NCBI GenBank assembly: GCA_009760855.2
Contig: WPIO01000107.1
Span: 242,001-306,000, forward strand
DNA: 64,000 nucleotides
Source: Cristatella mucedo
Lineage: Eukaryota; Bryozoa; Phylactolaemata; Cristatellidae
Reading direction: 5' to 3'
Part shown: in pieces, positions 17,505 to 30,830 of the stretch
How positions within the stretch are numbered: the first letter of the stretch is position 1
Layout: each line of letters opens with the position of its first letter
Program-made: the position numbers and the translations under genes
Notes under the pieces: generated by a model
Databases searched by the model: none
What the model saw: only the letters and a program-made list of their open reading frames with translations
Told to the model about the DNA's origin: nothing

Positions 17505-17560
17505 GCTTCCTCAAGCAGGGGTATTGGTTTATCAAATCCTAGAAGATCGTAGAGTCCTGG
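17505..17560 (-). other. Candidate exon, block B
   Basis: Minus-strand block of 56 nt preceded by GCTACTGCAG and followed by GTTAAT. It reads PGLYDLLGFDKPIPLLEE. Length is exactly 56 nt in all five copies: 806-861, 6432-6487, 10534-10589, 17505-17560 and 21631-21686. Unit 2 is open too (PGLRDLQGFAKLLPLLQE). Units 1, 3 and 6 share a TAG where unit 5 has Glu. It lies just downstream of the GA array on the minus strand. Leucine-rich and probably helical; family not recognised. Confidence 0.42.
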
Positions 17561-17702
17561 CTGCAGTAGCCTCATCTTAACGATAACTCTCCCCCACTGG
17601 TGAAGTTACTTTTAGCATAATACTGCCAGGAAGAAATTTCTTGAATGGCTACCACCTTGAGGCCAAGTGATGCATATCTGGCCTAAATTGATGGTAGCTA
17701 AA

Positions 17703-18066
17703 CTAAGAGAGAGAGAGAGAGGGAGAGGGAGAGTCAGTGAGTGAAAGAGGGAAAGAGTGACAAAGAGGGAGGAAGAAAGTGAGAGACAGAGACAAAGAGA
17801 CAGAGACAAAAAGAGAGTCAGAGAGATAGACATTGAGAGACCAAGAGGGACAAAGAAAGACAGAGTGGGAAACAAAGAGAGACAGAGTGAGACACAGATT
17901 GAGAGACAGAGAGAGACAGTGAAAGACAATAAGATACAGAGGGAGACCGAGAGAGAAAGAAAGAGAAATAGAGAGGGATAGCGACAATCGCAAAGAAAGA
18001 GATAGACTCACAGAAGGTTACAGAGCGAGAGAGAGAGGGAAAGAGAGAGAGAAAGAGAGAGAGAGG

Positions 18067-18127
<61 letters not shown>

Positions 18128-18142
18128 AGAGAGAGAAAGAAG

Positions 18143-18227
<85 letters not shown>

Positions 18228-18707
18228 GTCTGCGTGTGTGTGCGTGTGTGTGTGTGTGTGTGCGTGTGTGTGTATGTGTGTGTAGAGAGAGAGAGAGAGA
18301 GATGGACAGAGTGAGACAGAGAGAGACAGCGAGAGACCGAGAGGGTCTAAAAGAGTCGGAGATAGACAAAGAGTGTCAGTGAGAGACGTAGAGTGGCATT
18401 AAGAGACAGAGAGAGATAGAGAGGGACAGAGTGAGGCAGAGAGATACTGAAAAGGGCAGAGAGAGTCAAAGAGAGACGGAGAGATACAGACGGAGACAGA
18501 GAGAGAGAGAGGGAGTCAGAGAGAAACAGAGAGTGACGAAGAGAGACAGAGAGAGAGAGAGACTGAGCGGGACAAAGAGAGACAGTGAGAGACAGAGTGA
18601 GAGAGAGACAGAGAGACCTAAAAATACAAGGAGAGACTGAGAGGGGAAAAGAGAGTGTTAGGAGAGAGAGAGACAGACACAGATACACTGATAGACTCTG
18701 ATTGAGG

Positions 18708-18768
<61 letters not shown>

Positions 18769-18800
18769 AAAAGACAGATACAGTAAGAGTAAGAGAGACT
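17703..18800. repeat. GA-rich array of unit 5, with embedded TA/TG tract
   Basis: GA-rich repeat of about 1.1 kb interrupted at 18143-18285 by (TA)n followed by (TG)n. GA repeat resumes on both sides, so the TA/TG part arose or was inserted within the array. Confidence 0.95.
18143..18285. repeat. (TA)n(TG)n microsatellite
   Basis: About 9 TA repeats run into about 60 TG repeats with a few TGCG variants. This is an alternating purine-pyrimidine tract, able in principle to adopt Z-DNA. No other unit of the array has it. Confidence 0.95.
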
Positions 18801-20345
18801 GATCGGTTATTTTTTTTCAAGCTGTCAAATCAGCAACCAACCAATGATATTACGCTTTCCCAAGCTCAAAATGCATTACATGATTCATGTTGGCCTTAAT
18901 GCCGTATACACGATAAAAAAAATCGTTGTCTTACAAGTGAGCTGGGAAACGCTGCACTAGATAGGCAGTCTGTGATGCCCGTTTAGTCATTCAACTGAAA
19001 GCCACAGTAGTACGATCATCACCACTATGTATCTTATGATGCTAATTCACAGGAATTGCGTAGGCTCCATGGAATCCCAGTCTATATTACAACTGGAAGT
19101 TGACCTCAAATGATCACCGAACTACGACCTGGTGCTGTGAGCTAGTGCAGCTTCCTATAGTAACTACAAAATTTTCAGACTTTGGACAGATTACAACGGC
19201 CAAAGCCGTGACAGTTCAAAATAGGAGACAGCTGAGCTAATAGCTCTTACATGTCTGATTATCATTTTTAGTTGGTAGCAGTCACAGTTAGGTGATGCAC
19301 CAGACAAAAAATGACTTAGACTAAATTACCACAAAGCCGGTGCTGTCAGTATCAGCTCCAGAATAATTTTTGTCGTGCAGTTCACTGAGTGAGTGCAGAG
19401 CATTGTTAAAACTAGTTAGCGAATTATTGCTGCAGTAATCGAATAATGTAACAAATTCAGGGTACGATAACGTGATTTTAGGTTCCTTCGATGTGCACAG
19501 AACAACCACCAGTCGACTTAGCTATGGTGCTCATTTTATTGTTTTTCATAGCCTGTGATTTGGGTTAAGTACAGGATAGACCAAAGCCGTTCCCAAGAGA
19601 TTTATGACATTGCATATTCCAAACCAAGGACAAAGTAACAAGTGGAACATCGGTTTTCTGGCTACTAGATTGAAGGTTACAGCACAGCACAAGTTACAAG
19701 TCAGTTAACTCCCTACATACATCAGTCAGTGTAAATAAGGCATAATTCAGACGCTAAGCCCAATCAGCTACTTGCATAGTCGGGCTGCCTAAGCAGTCGA
19801 AGGAAATATCTTATGGGGTATAATAGACATTTCTTATGAGAGATAATGCAGGCCCTTATTGGTCGGGGTTAATGTCATTGAGACGAAGATCAGCCTAACA
19901 GGATTGCAATGCATGACACTTGAGATACTACACAGTTTCACAAGCAATATAATTATTTGGTTACATTGTTCAGGGTAACATCGGATTTAGCAAGGCGTAG
20001 CGTGCCTGCTCTCGTTAAAATGTTTCCATAGCTTGAAATTGTACTTAGCCTTAGTACAACGTTTTCAGTTCATTGGGTCGTAGGCTCACGACCTTCAGAT
20101 TCAGGTGTCATAGGGACAATTTACCAAGCTGGAGCACTTGGCACAGACCAAGGTGGCAACCGTAAACGAACGTTATGCACGGCAGTCCTTAAACACTGCA
20201 TCGTATTATCAGACGACAAGTTTTAACGTTAGTCCCACTGGAAAACTGTGGGGGCTTTGGATGATAGCAAGTCTTCAGAGATTAGGAATGAAATTTTGAC
20301 CACAAGGCAGCTGCCAGGACCGCCCGAAAATGCTTTACTGCTAAC

Positions 20346-20498
20346 CTGTCGTACAATGCAACTCGGACTGTTGGGTTGGCTGACGTTATTGCCAATGATG
20401 AGAAAATTAAACGATTCACGACCTTTTCTATGTATGCTCGGTGTAGCCTTAGATATCCTGTTGGTTGTACACGTGAAGTGCTTGTAACTCACCGTGAC
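20346..20498 (-). other. Candidate exon, block H, beta copy
   Basis: Minus-strand open frame of 51 codons, starting VTVSYKHFTCTTNR and holding RKGRESFNFLIIGNN, then CIVRQ and a donor-like CAG|GTTAGC. The acceptor AG before it is changed to AT (TTTACAT) in this copy. It differs from the alpha copy at many positions, yet has the same length and no stop. The opposite strand is also partly open here, but that frame breaks in unit 4. Confidence 0.45.
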
Positions 20499-21108
20499 AT
20501 GTAAAGTCATTGTCATTCACAATTACACCAACGGATTTTTTAGAAAGACCTTTAAAAAGCAACATGCAGCCCTAAGCTCAATGGAAGCATGGAAAGCTGA
20601 AGGATAGATCCGATCGACAACATGGTAGGGCTAGCTAACAGCAATTTACTGTCATAAGTAGATGACATTCACGGTGAAAAGACATGTGTCAGCCTAAAGA
20701 TCCTGCATTCACGAGTGATGAGAAGTCGTCCCAAATGTCGTCATCGTGCAACGGTGAGGTTTGGATTTTTACATGTCCTACCATTGAAGGTGACTTGCAT
20801 CCAACATAACCGAGCCCAAAGGCACGTCAGTTAAGGCTAGAATGACTCTAGTCTCGAGATGGCTTTCATCTAACTTTGAGAGAAAGTCAGTAATTTTATT
20901 CGGTAAGACCCTCGTCTAGTTATTGGGACCTGATTAGATTTAGTTTGCAAATTTAGCAAGTGCCCTGGTGAGGCTTAGAGCATATTTAATAACAATCGAA
21001 ATGAAGCCACCCTATGTGAAGGTGCAACAGGTTAAGGCCTTTAGTAGATCGCAAGTTAGATCATACATTGTAAAGGGTAAAATCATTTCGAGCACCTGTC
21101 TTACTTAC

Positions 21109-21180
21109 CTCGAACAAAGCCGGCTATGTTGTCGGTGGCATCGATTGCAGCATCAAGGTCATTGGTTTTTGGCAAAGAAC
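21109..21180 (-). other. Candidate exon, block A
   Basis: Minus-strand block of 72 nt with acceptor-like TTTGGTAG and donor CGAG|GTAAGT. It reads SLPKTNDLDAAIDATDNIAG then FVR. The other copies keep 72 nt: 273-344, 5912-5983, 10002-10073, 14229-14300 and 16987-17058. Alpha copies read SLRKINDLGAAF and SDNMAGLIR, with many conservative changes and no stop. Alpha copies have lost the acceptor AG (GGTTG) but mostly keep the donor. The block leaves one base, and block K of the next unit would supply two. Function unknown. Confidence 0.45.
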
Positions 21181-21826
21181 CTACCAAAGGTCATTAAATG
21201 AGAGAATAGCATAGGTAACATTAGATGTGTCTCACAACCAACGGTTAATAATTGTAAAACAAAATAAACCGTACTTCACTGAGCCATGCCATGAGCCCAA
21301 ACATCCCAAAAAAGGCCGACTTTTAATTTTAGCTGCCATTATTGTGAGTAGGCACATCTGATGATAAATTGAGGTGGTCATTATTGGACATCTTGACAGA
21401 GCAATCAATAATTTATACCAAAAATATGTTGACAGATCACAAGCGAAATGAATAATATGCTACTGCATTGTATAAAGAATGAGAATAATTACAGTTAATC
21501 GTTTAGGAATTCCAGGGTTTGGTAGATTGTGGCAATGAAAGAAAGACTCAGTTATCAATCAACTTAGCTAATAGAAATGCAGTGCTGACAATGTCTGGCT
21601 AATTTTCAATGCATCGGATATGAGATTAACGCTTCCTAGAGCTGAGGTAGTGATTTAGCAAATTCTAGCAGACCTCTGAGTCCTGGCTACTATACCCTAA
21701 TCCTAAGAAAAACTCTCCCCACTGGTGAAGTTTCTTTTAACATAATACTGCTAGAAAAAAAACGTCGTGACTGGCTACCACCTTAAGGCCAGGTGATCCA
21801 TATGGAGCCTAAACTGATGGTAGCTC

Positions 21827-21830
<4 letters not shown>

Positions 21831-21904
<74 letters not shown>

Positions 21905-22079
21905 CAGAGAGAGTGAGAGAGAGAGAGAAAGAGAAAGAAAGAGGGAGGGAGAGAGTAAGATAGAGAGAGACAGAGAGAGACAGAGATATATAGAGAGAGA
22001 CAGAGAGAGACAGAGTGAGAGAGAAACAGAGAGTGACACAGAGAGAGAGAGACAGAGAGAGCCTGAGAGAGCCTGAGAG

Positions 22080-22116
<37 letters not shown>

Positions 22117-22346
22117 CAGAGAGAGAGAGAGAGACAGAGACAGAGAGAGAGAGAGACAGAGAGACAGAGAGTGTCAGATAGAGACATATAGGGACATTGA
22201 GACACAAAGAGAGACAGAGAGGGACAGAGAGATAGAGAGGGAAAGAGTCAGACCGAGAGAGACAAAGAGAGAGACAGACAGAGACGAAGAGAGAATCAGA
22301 GAGAGACAAAGAGAGACAGAGAAGGACTGAGATAGACAGAGAGGAA

Positions 22347-22401
<55 letters not shown>

Positions 22402-22575
22402 CTTCAGAGAGACGTTAAGATACAGAGGGAGACTGGGAGAGAAAGAAAAAGAAATGGAGGGGAGAGATACAGACACTGAGACAGAGAAAAAGACAAGGAG
22501 AATGTTACACAATGAGAGAGAGAGAGAAAAAAGAGAGTGTGAGAGAGAGAGAGAGAGAAAGGAAGAGAGTGAGAG
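21831..22575. repeat. GA-rich array of unit 6, left arm
   Basis: A pure (GA)n of about 70 nt is followed by GACAGA-type repeat. The arm ends where the A+T tract starts. Confidence 0.95.
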
Positions 22576-24332
22576 AAATATATATATAGATAGATTATTT
22601 ATATATTTATATATTTATATATTTATATATTTATATATTTATATATTTATTAATTTTATATATTTTATATTTTTTATATATTTATATATTTATATATTTA
22701 TATATTTATATATTTATATATTTATATATTTATATATTTATATATTTATATATTTATATATTTATATATTTATATATTTATATATTTATATTTATTATTT
22801 ATATATTTATATATTATATATTTATATATTTATTATTTATATATTTATATTTTATATATTTATATATTTTATATTATATATTTATGTATATATATATATT
22901 TATATATTTATATATTTATATATTTATATATTTATGTATATATATTTATTATATATATTTTTATATTTTATATATTTAATTATATATTATATTATTATAT
23001 ATTATATATATTATATATTTATAATTATATATTTAATATTTATATATTTATATATTTTTTATATTATATTTATATTTTTATATTTATATTTTATTTATAT
23101 TTATTATTATATATATATATTTATATTTATATATTAGTATATATATTTATATATTTATATTTGATATAGTTATTATATTTTTTTATATATATATTTTTTA
23201 TATATTTTTTTATATATTTATATATTATATTTTTATATATTTATATATTTATATATATATATATATATATTATTATTATATTTATATATTTATTATATAT
23301 TATTATATAAATATTTATTATATTTATATATTTTTATATTTATTTATTTGATATTTATTATATTATATTAGTTATATATTATTAATATTTTTATATATTT
23401 ATATATTATAATTATTAAATTTATTATTTATATTATATTTTTAATTATATATATAGTAGATTTATATTTAAATTTATTTTATATATTATATTAATATTTA
23501 TTTAATATTTATTATTTATATTAGTTATTATATTTATATTATTATATTTTTTTATTATTATATAATTTTATATATTATAATATATTATAATATTTATTTA
23601 TATATATCTATTATATATATTATAATATTTATATATTTTTATTATATATATTATATATTTGTTAATTTATATATTTATTATAATTATTATTATAATTATA
23701 TATATAATTTATATTTTTATATATTTATATATTTATATATATATAATTATATTTATATATTATTTATATTTATATATTTATATATTTATATATTTAATAT
23801 TATTTATATATTATATTTTTTTATATAATATATTTATTATTTTTTATATATATTTTATTATTTTATATATATTATATTTTATTTTTTTTATTTCTATATT
23901 TTTTTATATATTTTATATTTTTATATATATTTATTTTTTTTATATATTTTATATATATATATTTTTATATATTTATATATTTATATTATGATAATATTTA
24001 TTTATATATTTAATAATTATATTTTTATATATATTTTTTATTATATTATAATATTTTTATTTTATTATATATTATTTATTTTAATAATTATTTTTTTTAT
24101 TATTTATAATATTTATTATATTTATATTATTTATATATTATTTATATTTATAATTTTATATTATATAATATTATATATTTTATATATTTTTTCGAAATTT
24201 TATTTTATATATTTATATATTTATGTTATTTATTATTATTTAATATTTATATATTTATTAATAATAATTATATATTTTATATATTTTATATTATATTATT
24301 ATTTATTATATTTATATATTTATATATTATAT
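22576..24332. repeat. 1.76 kb pure A+T tract, 8-nt period
   Basis: Nearly every base is A or T. The left third is a regular (TTATATAT)n array. Further right it degrades into irregular TATATTTA, TATTATTAT and short T-runs. GA repeat flanks it on both sides, so it lies inside the GA array of unit 6. Reading frames in it (Tyr/Ile/Phe/Leu only) are artefacts. It may be a microsatellite expansion or an inserted A+T satellite. Confidence 0.95.
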
Positions 24333-25490
<1,158 letters not shown>

Positions 25491-25530
25491 GATAGGTAGA
25501 CTTTTTCAAGCTGTGAAATCAGCAATCTAC

Positions 25531-25583
25531 CAATGATAATACGTTCTGCCAACCTTGAAATGCATCACACGATTTATGTTGGC
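25531..25583 (-). other. Candidate exon, block C
   Basis: Minus-strand block of 53 nt between GCATTTAG and a donor-like TTG|GTAGAT. It reads QHKSCDAFQGWQNVLSL. Unit 5 (18842-18894) keeps 53 nt and both splice dinucleotides but has a stop in the middle. The alpha copies read HxSCNAFQGWQ[ND]ILSL. It lies next to the GA array on the upstream side of the minus strand. Exit phase is 0, matching block B entry. Confidence 0.38.
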
Positions 25584-26016
25584 CTAAATGCAGTATACCC
25601 GATGAGAAAACTCGTCGTTTTACAAGAGAGCTGGTCTATGCTGCACTAGGTAGGCACACTGTGATACGTTTTAAGTTCATACAACGTAAAGCCACAGTAG
25701 AACGATCGTCACCACTATGTTTCTTATGTTACTAGTTTTAAGGAATTCCATAGCCTCTATGGAATCTCATTCTATATTACAGCTGCAAGTTGCCCTCAAA
25801 CGAGCACGGAGCTATGACCAGGTGCTGTTAGCTACTGCAGTTCCCTATAGTGAGTTGAAGACTTTCAGATTTTTGACAGATTATTAAGGCATTACGTCGC
25901 AGTTTAAAGTAGGGGACAGCTGAGCTAACAAGTCTTACATGTCAAATTATCATTTTTGATTGGTATCAGTCACAGTTTAGTGATCCATCATACAAAAATG
26001 ACTACGACTCACTAAC

Positions 26017-26116
26017 CACAAATACGATGCTGTCGGTATCAGCTCCAGAATAATTTTTATCGCATAGGTCACTTAGTGTGTGCAGAGCATAGTTAAAACT
26101 ACTTTCCAAATAAATG
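26017..26116 (-). other. Candidate exon, block E
   Basis: Minus-strand block of 100 nt. It is preceded by TACAG, ends at a donor-like GTG|GTTAGT, and reads FNYALHTLSDLCDKNYSGAD then TDSIVFV. Unit 5 (19330-19429) gives SLTSFNNALHSLSELHDKNY in the same frame with the same length. Units 1a (2347-2446) and 1b (4134-4233) are also 100 nt and open. Units 2, 3 and 4 have 104, 98 and 102 nt and are shifted. The array is cut a few bases beyond this block. Confidence 0.42.
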
Positions 26117-26123
26117 CTGTAGT

Positions 26124-26275
26124 AATGGAGCATACGAACTAAATACACGGTTTCCACAGGATATCCGTTCCGTATGAGGTATCGGTTAATTGTTGGATTC
26201 CGAAAAGCGGGTGTTGCGTTGCATGACCTTATGGGGGAGTAGATCTGACAGATAGGCTGGAGCTAAAGAATAAAG
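26124..26275 (-). mobile_element. L2-like LINE (family 1) fragment at the array end
   Basis: The text gagcatacgaactaaatac and the bases that follow match the C-terminal part of the family-1 LINE seen at 30190-30350 and 58940-59080, in minus orientation. It directly abuts tandem unit 6, so this LINE, or a deletion next to it, marks the right end of the array. Confidence 0.7.
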
Positions 26276-26370
26276 TTTGTTAAAGAAAAAAGTGTAAGTC
26301 CAGTCACTATTCCAGAAAGCGAATCTACACAAGAGAACTCAAGAGATAACCTTCAAGTCTTTCTTCTAGC

Positions 26371-27890
26371 ATGCCTATCAAACACAGTACGAAGTCGCTA
26401 GCAGACCTGATGAACTTGCATATTAAAACATCAAAACTTGCTGGAAAGAGCCGTTCTTACTTTATAGCTAACCACTGCACGGAATCAGCTTTACTTCCGG
26501 TGTACGATGACCTGCTTAGGAACTCAGACAATGTTGGAAACGAGTCGTTTTGTTTGCTTTGCTTTATCCCTCGACAAGTTGTGATATTATAAATCACCAA
26601 TTCCTTCTTGAACGCTTCTCATTTCCCCTGTACATCACTGGCATTGCTTTGCAATGATTCAGGTTCGACCTTGACTGGAGACTCCAGAGTATAGATATGA
26701 ATGAACAGAGATCATGCGAGGAACTTCTGAATTATCGGGTACCTCAGGGCTTCGTACCAAGTCCGGTTATATAGCACTGTGTATACTTCCACTTTAGCCG
26801 ATGCGATTGCCAAGCTCAATCTTGGCTTTCAGTTCTGTGCAGATGATGTTCATTTGAAGTTTTTTCATCCCTTCCAGCCATCGAGCACCTCGAAATCTCC
26901 AAACTCCATTGCTACAAGTATTAACTTCATCCGCACATTGATCGCAGCACATTTTTATTCTTACAAAGTATGACAAAACTAAGTTACTATTAATGGGAAT
27001 ACCAAGTGGAATTCAGATATTGGAAAGATTGACACTCAAAACCGGCTTAGTATGCATAGTTCCTCTTAAATGTGCCTGAACTATGGTTGTCCTGTTCCAA
27101 TATGACCTTTAGTTAGAGGACAGCATCTGCTCCTCAATCAAGTCAGTCTGCATCCAGCTTCATATCATTGATACCATGTTGACTTGTTTAGATAGATATA
27201 CTGCATTTTGACATCTAATCTTGGCTCTTGTAACTCACTGCTAGCTGGCCCTCCAACGTGATCAATCAGGGACTTACAGATGGTGCACAACTCGACAGCT
27301 AGGCTTGTGTCGTGTGACACTTCTCGTATACCTGGACTGGCTACAAGCAAGGCAACATACTGACTTCACGGTTCGACCATTATCTGCTAGGTCCTTTCAT
27401 TCTTTGGCTCCAGCCCATCTATCAGATCAACTCCCCACCTGGCCGAGCATCGCACTACCAGGCTTTTAGAAACTACGTGTTTACCTATACCTCCTACGAA
27501 ACTCAAATACCTTGGAGACAGTGCAGTTAGATCGTACCCTCATAAAATTGTTGACTTACTCCTGACTCGCGTGTTGACCTTACCTGACTTGTCCGCGTTT
27601 AAAAAAAACTAAAATGCTCCTATTTATAACCGGATTTCGTGCGTCCTTGTGATTCAACGTGTATATGCTTGTGCATGGAGACAATGTGCATGCTGTCACT
27701 AACCAAGCTTACATGTTGACCATGTGCATGTCATCCCTAACTACCTTATTCATGTTGTTAGTCAAGCAGGATACCTCTCACCAATCAATCGTATTTCTTT
27801 GCAGCATCTTTGCAAAGCGCCTAGAAAGAAATTAAGTTGTCAACGGGCACTTGATCGAGTAAATTATTATTATCATTACTATTATCGTTA
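26371..27890 (+). mobile_element. Decayed L2-like LINE (family 1), RT domain to 3' end
   Basis: Plus-strand pseudogene. Recognisable reverse transcriptase pieces in order: NHCTESALLPVYDDLL (26480-26530), RVPQGF (about 26737-26755), FCADDVHL in place of the usual YADD box (about 26830-26855), KTKLLLMGIPSG, then NSLLAGPP and LQMVHNSTARLV (about 27236-27310). The usual C-terminal text follows (SFHSLAPAHLSDQ), then the 3' hairpin region and a TTATTATTATC tail near 27855-27890. Frameshifts and stops are frequent. The YADD-type box and the LLAGLP...LQxVQNxAARLV pattern are typical of the L2/CR1 group. Confidence 0.8.
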
Positions 27891-28021
27891 AGGAAACTGG
27901 CAGCCATTATTTTTTGAATGGCATTAATGCACGCGAGAAAGGGAGTTAGGATAATTCGACATGCCCATGGGCTAGGAGGGATCAAAGTAAACATACAACT
28001 ACGTGGCATCTGCCAACAATA

Positions 28022-28275
28022 GTATAAATGTTATTGCACTTCATAAAGCACCCTCAGATAACTAAATATATTTCTAATTGCTTTACATTTTAAGATTGAA
28101 AGGGTAGATTGTGGTTCAGAGTCAAGTCGGTAGCCAGAAGAATAGAAAACGCAAAAAGAACCGGATCAAGCACAGAGCCCTGAGGTACATCATATTTCAG
28201 AGGTACCTCATATGATTATTGTCCATTCACATCTATACTCTGCAGTTTCCCACTGAGATAGGACATGAACCATTG
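28022..28275 (-). mobile_element. L2-like LINE (family 1) fragment, RT piece joined to 3' end
   Basis: On the minus strand the segment 28275-28100 reads WFMSYLSG and, after a shift, PQGSVLDPVLFAF, the RT region that also appears at 26660-26765 in the plus-strand copy. It is followed at 28085-28025 by the family-1 3' hairpin remnant (cttcataaagcaccctcag). The middle of the element is deleted. Confidence 0.65.
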
Positions 28276-28289
28276 CCATTCAGTGCCAG

Positions 28290-28790
28290 TAGTGTAATGT
28301 AATGTAACCTGTCTCCGTCTGTAACTCCACAAAGTCAGAAAGACCAAGTGGGTGTTACGCAGGAGAGTTTTGTAAAGCACTCTCACAGCCTAAGCGGCTT
28401 TAGGTACTCATTAGGTAGCCAACAGAGTTCGTCTCACTCAACAAAGAGAAAGTGGGAAGCATTGCAGAGTCAGGAGAGCAGTTGAGGTAGTGAGTAGCAT
28501 AGAAGTAGCAGCTCAATACTGCTGAAAAGGATGTGCCATAGTCGGCAGTAGGAGAGTAGTTGCCGTTACGTAAGAATTGTGGAAGCGAGTTCCACAGTCT
28601 AGGACCTGCAGAGCTAAAGCTTCTGTCGCCAACTGTCTTTAAGCATAGGAATGGGACAGCTAGCTTATTGACCAGACAGGACCAGAGGGCGCAAACAGGC
28701 TGAAACTGATGCAGAATGATCGAATGACTAGTGTCATCATGCTTGAAGACGTCAATAATACGACGCATAAAATACATTGATACGGTAAGT
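28290..28790 (-). mobile_element. LINE family 2, C-terminal fragment and 3' end
   Basis: Minus-strand frame contains NKLAVPFLCLKTVGDRSFSS and AGPRLWNSLPQFLR, the usual C-terminal end of L2/CR1-group LINE ORF2. The 3' end reads gttacagacggag followed by short TTACA repeats. Two further copies lie at 35785-36440 and 53130-53640. Confidence 0.78.
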
Positions 28791-29854
28791 TGAGCCTAGA
28801 CATGAAATGGCAAAAGCAGGAGATTTAAGACTTATTCTAGGCACAGCTGAACAACATACGGCATGGGTAGGCAGCTTAGCATACTGGAGGAATCGTCATA
28901 AAGCTAAGCTAAAGTAAACAAAATGTATGGCCTCGGAGAAGTAAATCTACCTCTGAAAACTTTACAGAAGTAGTCAAGGAAGCAATACCCAAAACATTAG
29001 TGATAACGTAGACAAGCAACAAAACAGAACAATATTAAATGTCACCTGAACAAGGTCAAGATGTAGATATGTTTAGTAACTGCTGGACTGATGTCAGGTA
29101 GTGTAAGTACACTAATGACAAACAAATGGATCAAATAAATTAAACAGTGTGCCTTAAGCTTATTCAACATACATCTGATGGGTTAACATTGCAGTCCATT
29201 GGTTTTTCATGGTTAACAGACACTCGGCAAGAAGAGATCGATGATGTTGCGAGTGTTATTCTCGTATCAATGGGCATTACTGGAGTATTCTTCACAAACG
29301 TTTTAGCTCTGGATTCGTAAGCCAGAGAAATGTGCAAGCAGTGAGTAAAAACAGTAATAGCAGGCTTTAGAAAACTGATTTCAACATAGTTTACTTGGTT
29401 CGCGAGGCTGAATTTTTTTATTATTAATGATACACGTGTGCAGAGATAACTGTAGATAATATGTGCACGTCTAGTAATTACTGAATTTGGAGATTGACTA
29501 GCTAATTATTCTGAGTTTCCTCGAGATAAGAGCTGAATTCGCCCCCTTATCGAATACTATTTTTTAACTACAAGACACACAAGTCGACCGCAAATAATCC
29601 GCTGGTTTAATTGTCAAATCATTTGGGAACTTGTGCTACCATCCACGTGCGAATGTCAGCCACTCATGCTGGAAATCAACAGAGGAGTTTGACACACTGA
29701 AGGGCATAGAGATTCGAGAAGTACAGATACAAAATTGTGTGGCCTGAAACAAAGGTAAATCCAAGGCTCTTATTTCGGCAATGGAAAGAGTAACTGTGCT
29801 GTAAAATCAAAAGGAACGAGCACACATCGCCTCTAGACCCCTTCCTAATATGAA

Positions 29855-30830
29855 TAATAATAATATTAATATTAATTCACTCTATAAAGCGCCCTCAGAG
29901 AACTTAATCTCTCTCTAGGCGCTTTACATTTGCTGTAAAGTGAAATGCAATAGAATGGTAATTAAAATCATGCATGAAAAACAGACGAAATGAATAATAT
30001 GGTTAGCGATGACATGCACAGGGTCAGCATGCAAATGTGGTTAGTGGCAGCATGCACAGTGTCAGCATGCATAAGCACATCAAGGACGAATCATAGGGAC
30101 CCACTAAATGCTGTCCTAAATAGGTGTGTTTTTAAGTTCCTTTTAAATGCGGTCAGGTCAGGGGATGTTCTGACGCAGGTCGGGAGGGAGTTCCAGGCTT
30201 TGGGAGCATATGAACTAAATGCACGGTCACCAAAGGATTTAAGGTTTGTATGAGGTATTCATAGACAGTTGGATTCCGAAAAGCGGGTAGTAAGATGCTC
30301 GGCCTGATGGGGTAGTATATCTGACAGATAGGCTGGAGCAATAGAATGAAGGGACCTAAAAGTGAGCGGCAAAACCTTGAAGTCAATCCGGTGTTTGACT
30401 GGTAGCCAGTGCAGGTCGGCGAGAAGTGGAGTAATGTGGCAATTGTGACGCTCACGACAGACAAGCCTAGCTGCAGAGTTTTGCACCAGCTGCAATCGCC
30501 TGATCGCACATGCTTGTAGGCCAGTAAGCAGTGAGTTGCAGAAGTCGAGACGGGATGTCATGAATGCGTGGACCAACTTGGACGTGGTATCTTTGTCTAA
30601 ACAAGCCCGAATTTTAGCAATATGAATGAATCACGGAATGGTACTAACCCATTTACACCAACGCTCCACAGTTTCACTCTTTGATATGATATGAACGATG
30701 GCAGTCAACTGCCAGCAATTCCAGACAAGATGAAAGGTTTGCAAGTTTAACCAGGTGATGATCAGTAGCCTTGAAGGCATGTTTAAGATCAAGTAAAAAA
30801 AATTGAGCCTGTACTACAAACAGCATGCCT
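29855..30830 (-). mobile_element. L2-like LINE (family 1), 5'-truncated copy with tail
   Basis: The 3' end on the left is an ATT-type tail and the hairpin (29885-29925). To the right, on the minus strand, lie the C-terminal coding region (SRLDFCNSLLTGLQ, LQLVQNSAARLV, HWLPVKHRIDFK, SLHSIAPAYLSD) and, at 30690-30810, LLDLKHAFKATDHHLV, which resembles RT motif A of the same clade. The region between is deleted. Coding parts have frameshifts. Confidence 0.82.

Larger units (their letters stand above)
16714..20831. repeat. Tandem unit 5 (beta, full length)
   Basis: Complete beta copy of about 4.12 kb. It carries block A (16987-17058), B (17505-17560), the GA array (17703-18800), C (18842-18894), D, E (19330-19429), F (19776-19854, 1 nt longer), H (20346-20498) and K (20713-20768). 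Of all copies it keeps the most open block frames (A, B, E, H, K), but block C has an in-frame stop and block F is shifted. Confidence 0.93.

Noticed and set aside
26017-26116. GADTDS in block E as the DTDS motif of family B DNA polymerases
   Set aside because: The residues before it do not match polymerase motif context and neighbouring blocks show no other polymerase motif; the match is four residues.
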